Positions 45,016-53,463 of a stretch of 64,000 nucleotides of DNA are shown one piece after another. The first letter of the stretch is position 1, and every line of letters starts with the position of its first letter. Below the pieces are notes generated by a model. The model had not been told where the DNA came from, searched no databases, and saw only the letters and a list, made by a program, of their open reading frames with translations. Both the position numbers and the translations under genes were made by a program. The DNA is from Oscillospiraceae bacterium (GTDB taxonomy: Bacteria > Bacillota > Clostridia > Oscillospirales > Oscillospiraceae): assembly GCA_902798545.1 (NCBI GenBank), contig CADBWQ010000003.1, positions 1,125 to 65,124 on the forward strand, read 5' to 3'.

Positions 45016-47193
45016 TCAGAACGTCTCTTTCTTTCTGAAAAGATAATATACAATAGCGGTCATCGCGGTCAGTGAGATGATCTCTTCCGCGATCCACAGC
45101 GTGATCTGGCTTCCATCCGCCGTCTTCGGGCTGGAAGAAGAGTCGGAAAAGCCATAGGATATTGTCGTCTTCCTGTTCACATTGCTCAGGGTAAAGTGGG
45201 TCTTCACTCTGGAGGATCCGACATATTCATCATTGATGTTGATTTCATACAGCCAGTAATGATTTTCCGGCTTAAACCTGACTTCGATGTCTCCGCCCTT
45301 TCTGACAAGATAGATGTCATCATCAAACTCATCGTTGTCAGAAGTGATTTCATAACCGCCTTTTCCTTTTATGAGCTTCAGCTTAACCGTGTAGTATTCT
45401 TCGATCTTTGCAGTTGTAGCCTCACTTGCTTCGGTTTTTTCCGTCGCTCTGTAACGCACATAATAAGATCCGGCTGCCAGGTCATCCAGCTCGGTCCCTG
45501 TTATTTTCTTATAGCCCTCGCTGCTGTCCTTACGCATATATTCCATCGTGGAGTCGACCCCCAGAATTGCGCCTGTCTGGGTCGATCCGTCGTCAATGAT
45601 CGGCGCCACACTGATAATCGGCTGGTCCGGTCTCTGCGTTACCGTCTGTTCCGCAGGCTTTATAGTCGTGCCGGAGGATGAAGACGCCGGATCTGTATCC
45701 GAGGCAGTATTCTTGATCGGTGCAGCGAACAGCACGAAAGGTGAGAAACTCCTGCAACTGGCAGATACTCCGTCCTCTCCTTTTTCAGTTTCCAACGGTT
45801 CAACTTTTTCTTCCTCACCGTTCACATGATACAGATAAAAATCATAGCTCTCCGCATCTGTCCCGCTCGGATACGGTATAGTAAATGGAATCGGCGCCGT
45901 GATGTCATTGTTTGCAATCGGATCATCTTCTTCGCCGCCCCAGCACGGGGTGATATCATACGCTGAAAACAGGATCTCCGTGCTCTGGACCTCATGGTCC
46001 TTTGCTATCGTATTTCTCTGTCCAGTGAACGCATCGGTATACTCCGGCGGAACCGGCGCGGATTTTATCACCGCTTTCGGTGTCTTGTTCTCTGCAAACA
46101 CACAGGAGATTGCGCTTTTGTCACTGTCCTCATCCATTTCGAATGAAAACCGGTCCTTCGGCATGCTTTGATCGTTCATCAGCACCTGCTTCACATGATA
46201 GTTGAAGGCAGGCTCCATGATGATCGTTACCTCTGCTCCGTCGGCAACTGTAATCGCCTCGCCGGACTGCACCGCTTCCGCGGCATCCTCTTCGGAAGCC
46301 GTCCACTTTACCGTTCCCTCTCCGGTAATCGTAACCGTAAATTCATACTCTGTCGTTGAATCCCCTGTGTTGCTTTCCCTGACAAAGCCGCAGGTCGTAC
46401 AGGTATTGTTTTCATCAAATGCAGGATGCTTGCAGTGATAGTCACAGCCTTCATTTGCACATACGCCGTCATGCTTTTCCCAATTATGTTCGCCCGTAAC
46501 ACCTATGGATTCGAAGTCTTCTTTATGATTGCAGCCTTCTCTGTCACACTTTTTATAGGCTTTATAGCCTGCTTCACTGCAGGTCGGCTCTTTTGCGGGA
46601 ACATCAACAAGGTGATGGCCAAGCGCGCCGATTACAGTGTCTTCCTCGCTGATTTCGTGGGTAGCTTCCGGATCAGAGAACAGTTTTCCGCACTCTCCAG
46701 TGCAATGATAATAGGCAATATTCCCTTTTTCTGTACAGGTCGCTTCCTGTGCTTCGATGAGTTCCAGATCATGCCCGGCAGGAACATCCTGCTTTCGGAT
46801 GTCTCTTCCGCAGTATTTGCATGGATAGGTTGTCCATCCATTTGCTGTACAGGTTGCTTCATCTCCTGAAGCGACAGTTCCCTTGGTCAAATCCGGATCT
46901 CCACGGTCAGCTACAAGCGTCAGGTCTTCTTCAACCTTTGTATTTGCGACATCAAAAGGGACTCCATTCAGCAGCCAGCAGTGGAATGTTTTTCCATCAC
47001 CCGTCGGGTCTGGATATGCATTTGAGCCGATAACGGCATCTTTCACTACTTTAATTGTATGGACGGTCTCCCCGTCAACAACGAATTCCACCAAGTAGTA
47101 AACGTCCTCCCCTTCATCGGCAAATGCGGAGGCCGGCAGCATACTCATACACATCAGAACGCACAGAAACAGTGCGGACAGTCTTTTAATCAT
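45016..47193 (-). CDS. Cys-repeat surface protein with sortase-type C-terminus
   Basis: A secreted protein of 725 residues. Signal peptide MIKRLSALFLCVLMCMSMLP, cleavage after ASAFA (residue 25). Residues about 100-300 carry imperfect repeats of the clostridial type (ATCTANGWTTYPCKYCGRDI, ATCTEKGNIAYYHC, PTCSEAGYKAYKKCDREGC, each with a GH-type turn), probably zinc-ribbon-like or disulfide-linked. Then beta-rich MucBP/InlB-like parts and a Ser/Thr/Pro linker. The end is SSPKTADGSQITLW, a membrane segment and FRKKE, a sortase-like signal with the motif S-P-K-T-A (688-692) instead of LPXTG. Adhesion or sensing at the surface is inferred. ATG 47193 is chosen; GAGG lies upstream. Confidence 0.8.
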   Translation of the reverse strand: MIKRLSALFLCVLMCMSMLPASAFADEGEDVYYLVEFVVDGETVHTIKVVKDAVIGSNAYPDPTGDGKTFHCWLLNGVPFDVANTKVEEDLTLVADRGDPDLTKGTVASGDEATCTANGWTTYPCKYCGRDIRKQDVPAGHDLELIEAQEATCTEKGNIAYYHCTGECGKLFSDPEATHEISEEDTVIGALGHHLVDVPAKEPTCSEAGYKAYKKCDREGCNHKEDFESIGVTGEHNWEKHDGVCANEGCDYHCKHPAFDENNTCTTCGFVRESNTGDSTTEYEFTVTITGEGTVKWTASEEDAAEAVQSGEAITVADGAEVTIIMEPAFNYHVKQVLMNDQSMPKDRFSFEMDEDSDKSAISCVFAENKTPKAVIKSAPVPPEYTDAFTGQRNTIAKDHEVQSTEILFSAYDITPCWGGEEDDPIANNDITAPIPFTIPYPSGTDAESYDFYLYHVNGEEEKVEPLETEKGEDGVSASCRSFSPFVLFAAPIKNTASDTDPASSSSGTTIKPAEQTVTQRPDQPIISVAPIIDDGSTQTGAILGVDSTMEYMRKDSSEGYKKITGTELDDLAAGSYYVRYRATEKTEASEATTAKIEEYYTVKLKLIKGKGGYEITSDNDEFDDDIYLVRKGGDIEVRFKPENHYWLYEININDEYVGSSRVKTHFTLSNVNRKTTISYGFSDSSSSPKTADGSQITLWIAEEIISLTAMTAIVYYLFRKKETF

Positions 47194-47285
47194 CAAACAC
47201 AACCTCACTTTCACTCGGTCTGTTTTATGAGGACAGTATACCACAAGATCTTGTGGAATGCTACATAAGGTTTTCTTAACCTTTG

Positions 47286-47323
47286 AATAAAAACATCCCT
47301 GCCGTAACACCGCAGCAGGGATG
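47286..47323 (-). terminator. Terminator of the mini surface protein gene
   Basis: On the minus strand CATCCCTGC and GCAGGGATG form a 9-bp stem with a 12-base loop, followed by TTTTTATT. It lies between the small gene (ends 47371) and the large surface gene (starts 47193), so the two have separate transcription ends. Confidence 0.82.
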
Positions 47324-47370
47324 AAAGGTCGATCAGTTTTCGGATATTACGCTTTCCGTAAAGCAGATTC

Positions 47371-47598
47371 TTATTTCTTGCGCTTTACCAGGTAAAGGAT
47401 AATTCCAACAATGGCAGCCAGTGCCACCACTGCAACAACAATCCAAAGCGTGACATTGCTCTCATCTCCGGTCAGCGGGCTGGTGACAGCACCGCTCGCG
47501 GTGAGGCCTTCACCGGCGAACGCATATACCGGCAGAACCGTCAGACAGAGCACCACGCAGAGCAAAAATGCAAACATTCTCTTTTTCATAACATCCAT
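47371..47598 (-). CDS. Tiny surface peptide: signal sequence plus sortase-type anchor
   Basis: A 75-residue protein that is almost only targeting sequence. The signal peptide MKKRMFAFLLCVVLCLTVLP ends at YAFA (residue 28), followed directly by a sorting signal: SPLTGD (40-45), a membrane helix WIVVAVVALAAIVGIILYL and KRKK. If cut after Thr43 by a class-B/D type sortase the displayed part would be about 15 residues (29-43). Either ATG 47598 (GGAAGGACGG) or ATG 47589 may be used. It lies next to the large SPKTA-type surface protein and resembles its ends. Function unknown; a membrane-anchored small protein that is not sorted is the alternative. Confidence 0.7.
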   Translation of the reverse strand: MDVMKKRMFAFLLCVVLCLTVLPVYAFAGEGLTASGAVTSPLTGDESNVTLWIVVAVVALAAIVGIILYLVKRKK

Positions 47599-47712
47599 CC
47601 GTCCTTCCGACTCAAGATAATAATACTATATCACAGCTTGACCGCGATTTCCACCACAAAATTAATTATCAGTCAGGCCTTTCGACTCAATGATCAGGAT
47701 CCGGTGCCGAAT

Positions 47713-48519
47713 TTATCCACTGCAGAACGCCAGGACGCGGTCGTAGAAATCCTTTGCTTCCTCAAATGCGCCGTGCCCAAGTCCCTCGTATATAAAAAGC
47801 CTGCTGCCTGCAATTGCACTGTTCAGCTCATATGCTGCCTCGTTTCCGACAGTGTGATCCTCACTTCCGGCAAGGATGAGCGTCGGACATTGAATCTTTG
47901 ACAATTCCGCCCTTGCGTCGAAGCCCAGAATCGCATTGCTGTTTTTCAAAAACCGGTCATAGTTCGAAGGCTTCGTGAATCTGGCGAGCATCGGAAAGTA
48001 TTTCAGCTTCTTCCGAAGGTACTCTTCTGAGTACATTTTTTCTGCGGTATCAACCATCAATGCCGTATGATCTCCGCGCTCTGCCATGTCAATCCAGGCG
48101 GAAACGGTTTCTTCCACAACGGGATTGGCATTCGGCGCCGTGACCGCAAGGATCAGCTTTGCTGTCATCTCCGGATGGTCAACGGCAAGGAACTGTGCGA
48201 TCATGCCGCCCTGGGAGACTCCGAGCACACAGGCCTGGTCAATCCCGAGTTCCCGCATGGCCAGAGCCTGATCTTCCGCCATATCGCGGATGCTGTATCC
48301 CTCCGGCATGTCATTCTTTCTGCTGAACATATACACGGTATAGTCCTGAAGATATTTCCGGTAAGGACGGGACAGGATCCACGCTTTCCCTTTTACCGTA
48401 GCCAGTCCGTCCGAGAGTCCCGGCAGAGCAACCAGATTTCTGGTGCCTTTTCCGAAAGAAACATAGTACATTCCCGTATCGCCGATGCGCACACATCCAT
48501 TGTTGTTCTCTGCAGTCAC
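47713..48519 (-). CDS. Alpha/beta hydrolase
   Basis: A 268-residue cytosolic alpha/beta hydrolase. Oxyanion region ALPGLSDG, nucleophile elbow LGVSQGGMIAQFL (Ser), acid residue in LILAGSEDHTVG, and histidine in YEGLGHGAFEEA, all in the usual order. Substrate unknown; esterase, lactonase or C-C hydrolase are family options. The gap 48520-48722 upstream holds a hairpin (48671-48701) and presumably its promoter; the downstream gap 47599-47712 shows nothing clear. Confidence 0.88.
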   Translation of the reverse strand: MTAENNNGCVRIGDTGMYYVSFGKGTRNLVALPGLSDGLATVKGKAWILSRPYRKYLQDYTVYMFSRKNDMPEGYSIRDMAEDQALAMRELGIDQACVLGVSQGGMIAQFLAVDHPEMTAKLILAVTAPNANPVVEETVSAWIDMAERGDHTALMVDTAEKMYSEEYLRKKLKYFPMLARFTKPSNYDRFLKNSNAILGFDARAELSKIQCPTLILAGSEDHTVGNEAAYELNSAIAGSRLFIYEGLGHGAFEEAKDFYDRVLAFCSG

Positions 48520-48670
48520 AGTGTTTCCCCTTTTCTGACATCCGGCACATGCCGCAGTCTGATCTCTGAGGCAGTCCTCTGAAGATCTGCGGGAGCCATA
48601 GGATTCTTTCTTTCACAGCAGCGGTCGAAGCTTCTGCTGAATGCCGCCGTATCCTCTTACTCACATATGC

Positions 48671-48701
48671 AGACATCCCCGTCTTTTGAACGGGGATGTC
48701 T
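48671..48701. terminator. Hairpin downstream of the hydrogenase operon
   Basis: The stem AGACATCCCCGT (48671-48682) / ACGGGGATGTCT (48690-48701) lies 22 bases beyond the ferredoxin subunit stop. It has TCTTTT only on the plus side, and no T-run on the minus strand, so its action as terminator of the hydrogenase operon is uncertain. Confidence 0.5.
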
Positions 48702-48722
48702 CTTTTCGGCGCTGCCGGGTTG

Positions 48723-49637
48723 TTACATGATGATTGCGTCTTTCGGGCAGACACCCTGGCAGGTTCCGCAGGCGACACAGAGATCTTCGTCAAGCTCCCA
48801 GGTCTTTGCCTTGCGGTCGACGGTCAGTGCGCCGGCCGGGCAGTTGCGCGCACAGAGCGTGCAGTAGATGCACTTGGAAGGATCCTGGACGGGCTTGCCG
48901 TCATCGCGGGGCTGGGGCGCTGCAGCCGGAGCCGGTTCTTCAGCCGGGGCGGTCTTCTCTTCCGCCTTCGGCGCTTCTGCTGCCGGGGCAGCTTCCTTTG
49001 TCGCTTCTGCCGGAGTCTCTGCTGGAGTTTCTTCTGTTTTCTTTTTCCGGGGCGCTCTCTTCGGCTTCGGGGCTTCTTCCGTCACTTCCGCAGGCTTCTC
49101 CGCTTTCTCGTCTGCGGTTGCGGCCGCCGGTTTTTCCTCCGCCTGGGGCGCAGCCTCGGCCTTCGGCGCTGCTTCCGCCTTCGGTACCGCGGGCTTTGCT
49201 GCCGCGGCAGCCGGTGCGGCTGCGGGCGCAGCCTTCTTTACCGGTGCCTTCTTGATGTAGGTACCGCGGACAATCAACGCCTCTTCGCCCTCTTCAAAGG
49301 TGTCGGCATGATAATAATCGGCGATCATGTGATAATCGTCGCTCAGCTCGATTGCACCGTGGGTGCAGAAGCTGGCGCAGTGGGAGCAGAAGGTGCAGGA
49401 ACCCAGATAGAACTGGCGGGTGATCCGCTCGCCCTCTTCACAGGGTTCTGACGTGTGGGTGATCGCCTGACCCGCGCAGACACGCTCACACATGTTGCAG
49501 CTGATGCACTTGTCCGGATGGAAGACGATTCTGCCGCGATAATTCGGCTTTGCCGGGCTCGGCGCTGCCGGGAATGCCATTGTGCTGGGTTTTGAGAAGA
49601 GCTGGGCCAGAGCTTCTTTTACAAACGGGAAATCCAT
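48723..49637 (-). CDS. Hydrogenase ferredoxin subunit (MbhN/EchF/NuoI-like) with long linker and extra ferredoxin domain
   Basis: A 304-residue electron-transfer subunit with four [4Fe-4S] motifs. The first pair is NuoI-like: CISCNMCERVC (44-54) and CTFCSHCASFC (81-91). The second is a bacterial ferredoxin: CIYCTLCARNC (256-266) and CVACGTCQGVC (287-297). In several of them the usual Pro after the last Cys is replaced. Between the pairs lie about 118 residues (130-248) of Ala, Pro, Glu and Lys with no fold, which look like a flexible tether. Ordinary EchF/MbhN end after the first pair. It would take electrons from soluble ferredoxin and pass them to the NuoB-like subunit. The ATG overlaps the preceding stop by one base. 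Confidence 0.92.
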   Translation of the reverse strand: MDFPFVKEALAQLFSKPSTMAFPAAPSPAKPNYRGRIVFHPDKCISCNMCERVCAGQAITHTSEPCEEGERITRQFYLGSCTFCSHCASFCTHGAIELSDDYHMIADYYHADTFEEGEEALIVRGTYIKKAPVKKAAPAAAPAAAAAKPAVPKAEAAPKAEAAPQAEEKPAAATADEKAEKPAEVTEEAPKPKRAPRKKKTEETPAETPAEATKEAAPAAEAPKAEEKTAPAEEPAPAAAPQPRDDGKPVQDPSKCIYCTLCARNCPAGALTVDRKAKTWELDEDLCVACGTCQGVCPKDAIIM

Positions 49638-50092
49638 TACTCCTGACCCCCTTTCCTGTTCTTCCGCTTCTCCATCAGGATCTTGGTAGCGGTTGCGAGT
49701 CCTTCGATCACGGCTTCGGGCTTCGGTGTGCAGCCGGCGACATCAACATCGACATGCACATATTTGCTCAGCGGTCCGCAGACCGAATAGCTGCCGCGGA
49801 AGACGTTGCCGCTCTGCGGGCAGGAGCCCATCGTTACGATGCAGCGGGGTTCCGGTACCTGGGAGATGGCACGCAGGACACGCGGGAGAGACTGTTTGGT
49901 GATCGGGCCGGTGACCACGACGATATCAGCCTGACGCGGAGACCCGGCCAGCTTGAAGCCGAGACGTTCTGCGTCATAGCGCGGCGTCAGAACAGCGACA
50001 AGCTCGATGTCGCAGCCGTTGCAGGAGCCGGCGTTGATATGGAACAGCCACGGGGACTTTCCCATGCTTTCGGTAATCAGTTTATCAAACAT
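49637..50092 (-). CDS. [NiFe] hydrogenase small subunit, NuoB/MbhJ/EchC-like
   Basis: A 151-residue subunit that holds the proximal [4Fe-4S] cluster next to the Ni-Fe site. The cluster ligands are visible: CNGC (C24, C27) in HINAGSCNGCDIELV, GSCP (C91) and AGCTPKP (C121). The short length and lack of further clusters are typical of group 4 (energy-converting) hydrogenases and of NuoB. Located on the cytoplasmic side with the large subunit (56001-57083). It lies between the NuoH-like and the ferredoxin-subunit genes, separated by 15 and -1 bases. Confidence 0.93.
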   Translation of the reverse strand: MFDKLITESMGKSPWLFHINAGSCNGCDIELVAVLTPRYDAERLGFKLAGSPRQADIVVVTGPITKQSLPRVLRAISQVPEPRCIVTMGSCPQSGNVFRGSYSVCGPLSKYVHVDVDVAGCTPKPEAVIEGLATATKILMEKRKNRKGGQE

Positions 50093-50107
50093 ATGCCCAC
50101 TCCTTTC

Positions 50108-51121
50108 TTACAGTCCGTACCAGGCCATCACGAGGCTGATCAACGCCAGGCCCGTGACCACGGTCCAGTAGTACTTGAAGAGCTGCTCAATGCGCAGACG
50201 GGCCGTCACGGCATGGACAAAGGAGATGCACACCGCGACCAGGCAAACGCAGAGCAGGAAGAGGATGAGGATCTCAATCAGGAAGCAGAACGCCCCGCCG
50301 ATCGCCGAGGTCATCATCGCGCGCTCGATGCCGCCGCCGATGCCGCCGAGGAACAGCGCCACAAAAAGCGTCGTCATCGTCAGCAGCTTTACGGCATGGC
50401 TGAGTTTGTAGACCGCAAGGGGCTTGCCGCTGTACTCAGCGAGCATGCCTTCGCAGATCTCCGTCTCGGCTTCTGCCGCGTCGAAGGGATGGCTGCCTGT
50501 CTCACCGGGGATGATGAGCAGCATGGCCGCCGCCGCGGGAATCATGCTGAGCTTTGTGATAAGGCTTCCGTGGGTGAGCTGGTAGTTCACGATGTCCGTC
50601 AGGCTGAAGCAGAGGCCGGTGCCCATGGCATTGCCGACAACTTTGGCAACCGACAGCAGAACCAGTACCAGAGGCAGCTCCACCGCGAGAATGGTCACCA
50701 TCTCACGGGAGAGGCCGACGCCGGAATAGGGGGATCCGGAAGACGCCGCGCCCAGGATCACCGACAGGGCCGGGATCAGCAGCAGATAGAGAATGACGAT
50801 CACATCCGCCACGCCATGGAACGCATTGAAAGAGAACACAGGGATAAACAGCTGCAGAACAACCTGCGCTGCCAGCCCCACCAGCGGAGCAATCAGGAAC
50901 ACGGTCCTGTTCGCTGTCACGGGGACGATGGTCTCCTTGCCCAGGAGCTTGAAGAAATCGTAGAACGGCTGCAGGATCGGAGGGCCGACACGCTTCTGCA
51001 TCCGGGCAACAAGCTTGCGGTCGATACCGCACAGCAGTAGGCCGGACAGGAAGCAGAAGAGGAAGCCCGGGAAGATCAGGATATAGGCCAGATACTTGAG
51101 GCCGTCGATGATAATACTCAT
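50108..51121 (-). CDS. Hydrogenase membrane anchor, NuoH/MbhM/EchB-like
   Basis: A 337-residue multispanning protein of the NuoH/HycD family, the link between the hydrogenase arm and the ion-translocating membrane arm. Typical segments are RVGPPILQPFYDFFKLLGKE near residue 40, AVELPLVLVLLSVAKVVG, and PFDAAEAETEICEGMLAEYSGKPLAVYKLSH near 210, where acidic residues face the quinone-like cavity in complex I. It starts 14 bases after the MrpD-like gene. It shares the family with complex I and formate hydrogenlyase, so only the neighbours decide the role. Confidence 0.93.
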   Translation of the reverse strand: MSIIIDGLKYLAYILIFPGFLFCFLSGLLLCGIDRKLVARMQKRVGPPILQPFYDFFKLLGKETIVPVTANRTVFLIAPLVGLAAQVVLQLFIPVFSFNAFHGVADVIVILYLLLIPALSVILGAASSGSPYSGVGLSREMVTILAVELPLVLVLLSVAKVVGNAMGTGLCFSLTDIVNYQLTHGSLITKLSMIPAAAAMLLIIPGETGSHPFDAAEAETEICEGMLAEYSGKPLAVYKLSHAVKLLTMTTLFVALFLGGIGGGIERAMMTSAIGGAFCFLIEILILFLLCVCLVAVCISFVHAVTARLRIEQLFKYYWTVVTGLALISLVMAWYGL

Positions 51122-51134
51122 ATTCCCGCCTCCC

Positions 51135-53099
51135 TTACAGAATGATCATTGCATAGAGCATCGCCAGTGCCAGAGCAATCACAGCCCAGAGGGCGTAATC
51201 GTTCACAATACCGCTGTGCAGCTCATGCATGAAGCTGAAGTAATGACGCCAGTTGTGCTTGAAGCCCCAGAAGAGGTCGTCGCCGCCCACCTGGGAATAG
51301 ACGCTCTCTTCACCGCCGAAGAACAGCTCATACTTGCCCTCGGCAAGTGCGCCGCTGCCGTAGCGGGGGCCGGCTTTGGCTTCCGCCGCCTCGGCGGCTG
51401 CAGCTGTCTTCGCCAGTGCGGAGACCTGATCGTACTTGGAGCTGACCGCGACGATTGCCACTGCCAGCAGCATGATCATCAGCAGGCAGAGCCAGGAGAT
51501 CGGGCTCCAGATACCGGCTGCCTCGAAGCTGACCGGCAGTATGTCTGCCAGGCCGAAGCCCTGGGCGTAACCGGAACCCATCATGGCGTTGATATACTGG
51601 TTGGCACCGAAGACCGCGCGGGCCGCGGGTTCGGTCAGATAGGTTGTGACAAAGCCGGGGAAGAGACCGGTCAGGATGCAGAGCAGGGCCAGGATGCCCA
51701 TGGCAAGCCGCATACCGAAGGAGACTTCCTTGACATTCTCATACTCCTTCGGGAGCTGCCCGAAGAAGACCGACTGGGTGACCTTCACGAAAGAGGCCAG
51801 CGTCAGGGTACTGGTGACAAGCGCCACAATCGTCGCCATCAGGAATCCGATGTTCCCGCTCTCGACGGCTTTCTGATAGGTGGCCTGATAGATCATCCAC
51901 TTGGAGGCAAAGCCGTTGAAGGGCGGCACGCCGCTGATGGAGAAGGCGCCGATCAGGAACAGAACCGTGGTGTGGGGCATCTTTCTGGAGAGGCCGCCAA
52001 GTTTGCCGAGGTCTGTGGTTCCCGTCTCATGCAGGACAGCGCCCGCACAGAGGAACAGGAGGCCCTTGAAGAGCGTGTGGTTCATGGCGTGGTACAGGCC
52101 GGAGGAGATGCCCAGTGCGGTGGCCAGGCCGGCTGCTGTCAGGACATAGCCGATCTGGGAGATGGAGTGGAAGGCAAGCAGACGCTTGAAGTCGTGCTGT
52201 GCCAGGGCCATCGTCACGCATACGAACATGCTGACCGAGCCCAGGAACACCAGCCAGAACTGGACCGTTCCGAGGTTCATGACGCGGAAGAGAATGTAGG
52301 TCAGACGGATAATACCGTAGAGGCCGCTCTTCGTCAGGACGCCGGAGATCAGCACCGATACCGGAGCCGGAGCCGCGCCGTGGGCATCCGCCGCCAGCGG
52401 GTGGAACGGTACGATGAAAGCCTTGGTGCAGAAGCCGATGAACAGCAGCGCATAGGCCACCACCGTTGCGGTGTTGAGTTTGCCGGGCAGGAAAGCCGCC
52501 AGCTGTGCGAAGTTCAGCGTGTGCGCCTGGGCGTAGAGCATGATGGTGCCGGCCAGAATGCAGCTGGAACCGATGCAGCCGACGACCAGATACTTGAATG
52601 CCGCTTCCAGAGCACCGTTTGCGGTATTCCGGAAGGCCGTGAGCGCTACCGCGGCAAAGGTGAGGATCTCAATCATGATGAACATGTTGAAGAGGTCGCC
52701 CGAAAGCACAAAGCCCATGACGCCGCCGCAGAGCATCAGGAACAGGGTGTAGTACTGCGGCTCATTGTCGTCGTGACTCATATAGCTGAAGGAATAGAGC
52801 ATGGCGACAAAGACCGCCGTTGCAATGAGCAGCCCGAAGAACAGGCCCATGGCGTCAACCTCGAGGGCGATGCCGATGGCATAGCCGCCGGCGGGGACGC
52901 GGTTGCCCATCCAGTAGGCTATGACATCCGTTCCCAGCATGATGGGCTTCACCAGCCCGATGAGCAGGCACAGTGGCGTAGCCGTGGCCAGGAAGCCGAT
53001 GATATTCCGCAGCGCGCGGTTGTTGCCAAAGATGACAATCAGGAACGCGCCGAGGAAATAGGCCATGATCGCACAGATCGGGAAGTGTTGAATACTCAT
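51135..53099 (-). CDS. Mrp/Mbh antiporter-like large subunit (MrpD/MbhH-like)
   Basis: A 654-residue proton-pumping-type membrane protein of the NuoL/M/N-MrpA/D family. About 14 hydrophobic spans, a conserved segment PFHPLAADAHGAAPAPVSVLISG with lysine/histidine of the family, and MAYFLGAFLIVIFGNN at the start. Downstream a C-terminal extension of about 120 residues (AKTAAAAEAAEAKAGPRYGS) is longer than usual. It is the only large antiporter-like subunit here, as in archaeal Mbh, where one such subunit (MbhH) pairs with the hydrogenase arm. It would translocate Na+ or H+. Its start overlaps the MrpC-like stop by 4 bases. Confidence 0.92.
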   Translation of the reverse strand: MSIQHFPICAIMAYFLGAFLIVIFGNNRALRNIIGFLATATPLCLLIGLVKPIMLGTDVIAYWMGNRVPAGGYAIGIALEVDAMGLFFGLLIATAVFVAMLYSFSYMSHDDNEPQYYTLFLMLCGGVMGFVLSGDLFNMFIMIEILTFAAVALTAFRNTANGALEAAFKYLVVGCIGSSCILAGTIMLYAQAHTLNFAQLAAFLPGKLNTATVVAYALLFIGFCTKAFIVPFHPLAADAHGAAPAPVSVLISGVLTKSGLYGIIRLTYILFRVMNLGTVQFWLVFLGSVSMFVCVTMALAQHDFKRLLAFHSISQIGYVLTAAGLATALGISSGLYHAMNHTLFKGLLFLCAGAVLHETGTTDLGKLGGLSRKMPHTTVLFLIGAFSISGVPPFNGFASKWMIYQATYQKAVESGNIGFLMATIVALVTSTLTLASFVKVTQSVFFGQLPKEYENVKEVSFGMRLAMGILALLCILTGLFPGFVTTYLTEPAARAVFGANQYINAMMGSGYAQGFGLADILPVSFEAAGIWSPISWLCLLMIMLLAVAIVAVSSKYDQVSALAKTAAAAEAAEAKAGPRYGSGALAEGKYELFFGGEESVYSQVGGDDLFWGFKHNWRHYFSFMHELHSGIVNDYALWAVIALALAMLYAMIIL

Positions 53100-53446
53100 C
53101 CTCTCAGCCTCCTTATCTGTGTCGTGTCGGTGGTCCCGTACATCTCACGGAGTTTGATCACCAGAGAGAGGCTCATCGCTGTGGTGCAGGCGCCGATGAC
53201 GATGCTGGTCAGTGTAAGAGCCTGAGGGATCGGATCGACAAAGAAGCTTGCGGGATTCAGCTCGCCGAAGCTGAAGATCGGAGCGGTACCGCCGGGGTTG
53301 AAGCCGATGGTGATGATCAGCAGGTTCACACCGTAGTCCACAATGGACAGTCCGATCACGGATTTCATCAGGTCATGCTTGGTCACAATGCAGTAGAGAC
53401 CGAGCGTGATCAGGAAGAATGAGGCTATATAGTTTATCAGAATCAT
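53096..53446 (-). CDS. MrpC/MbhG/NuoK-like subunit
   Basis: A 116-residue protein with three membrane helices of the MnhC/NuoK type (FLITLGLYCIVTKHDLMKSVIGL, VNLLIITIGF, LTSIVIGACTTAMSL). The cytoplasmic lysine-rich turn HDLMKSVIGLSIVDYGVN is typical. Sits between the B- and D-like genes, with 17 and -4 base spacing. It belongs to the ion-translocating module. Confidence 0.92.
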   Translation of the reverse strand: MILINYIASFFLITLGLYCIVTKHDLMKSVIGLSIVDYGVNLLIITIGFNPGGTAPIFSFGELNPASFFVDPIPQALTLTSIVIGACTTAMSLSLVIKLREMYGTTDTTQIRRLRG

Positions 53447-53463
53447 TCAGCTCACCTCATTTC

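Noticed and set aside
48671..48701. Strong terminator of the hydrogenase operon
   Set aside because: There is no T-run on the minus strand; I list it only as a hairpin of uncertain role.
48940..49250. Repeat array or CRISPR-like region
   Set aside because: The short repeats are Ala/Pro/Glu/Lys codons in the linker of the ferredoxin subunit; they have no regular repeat-spacer length.
51096..53225. 709-residue plus-strand open frame
   Set aside because: It lies antisense to the MrpD-like gene, has a hydrophilic His/Asp/Gln-rich composition and no RBS; it is a by-product of GC-rich coding sequence.
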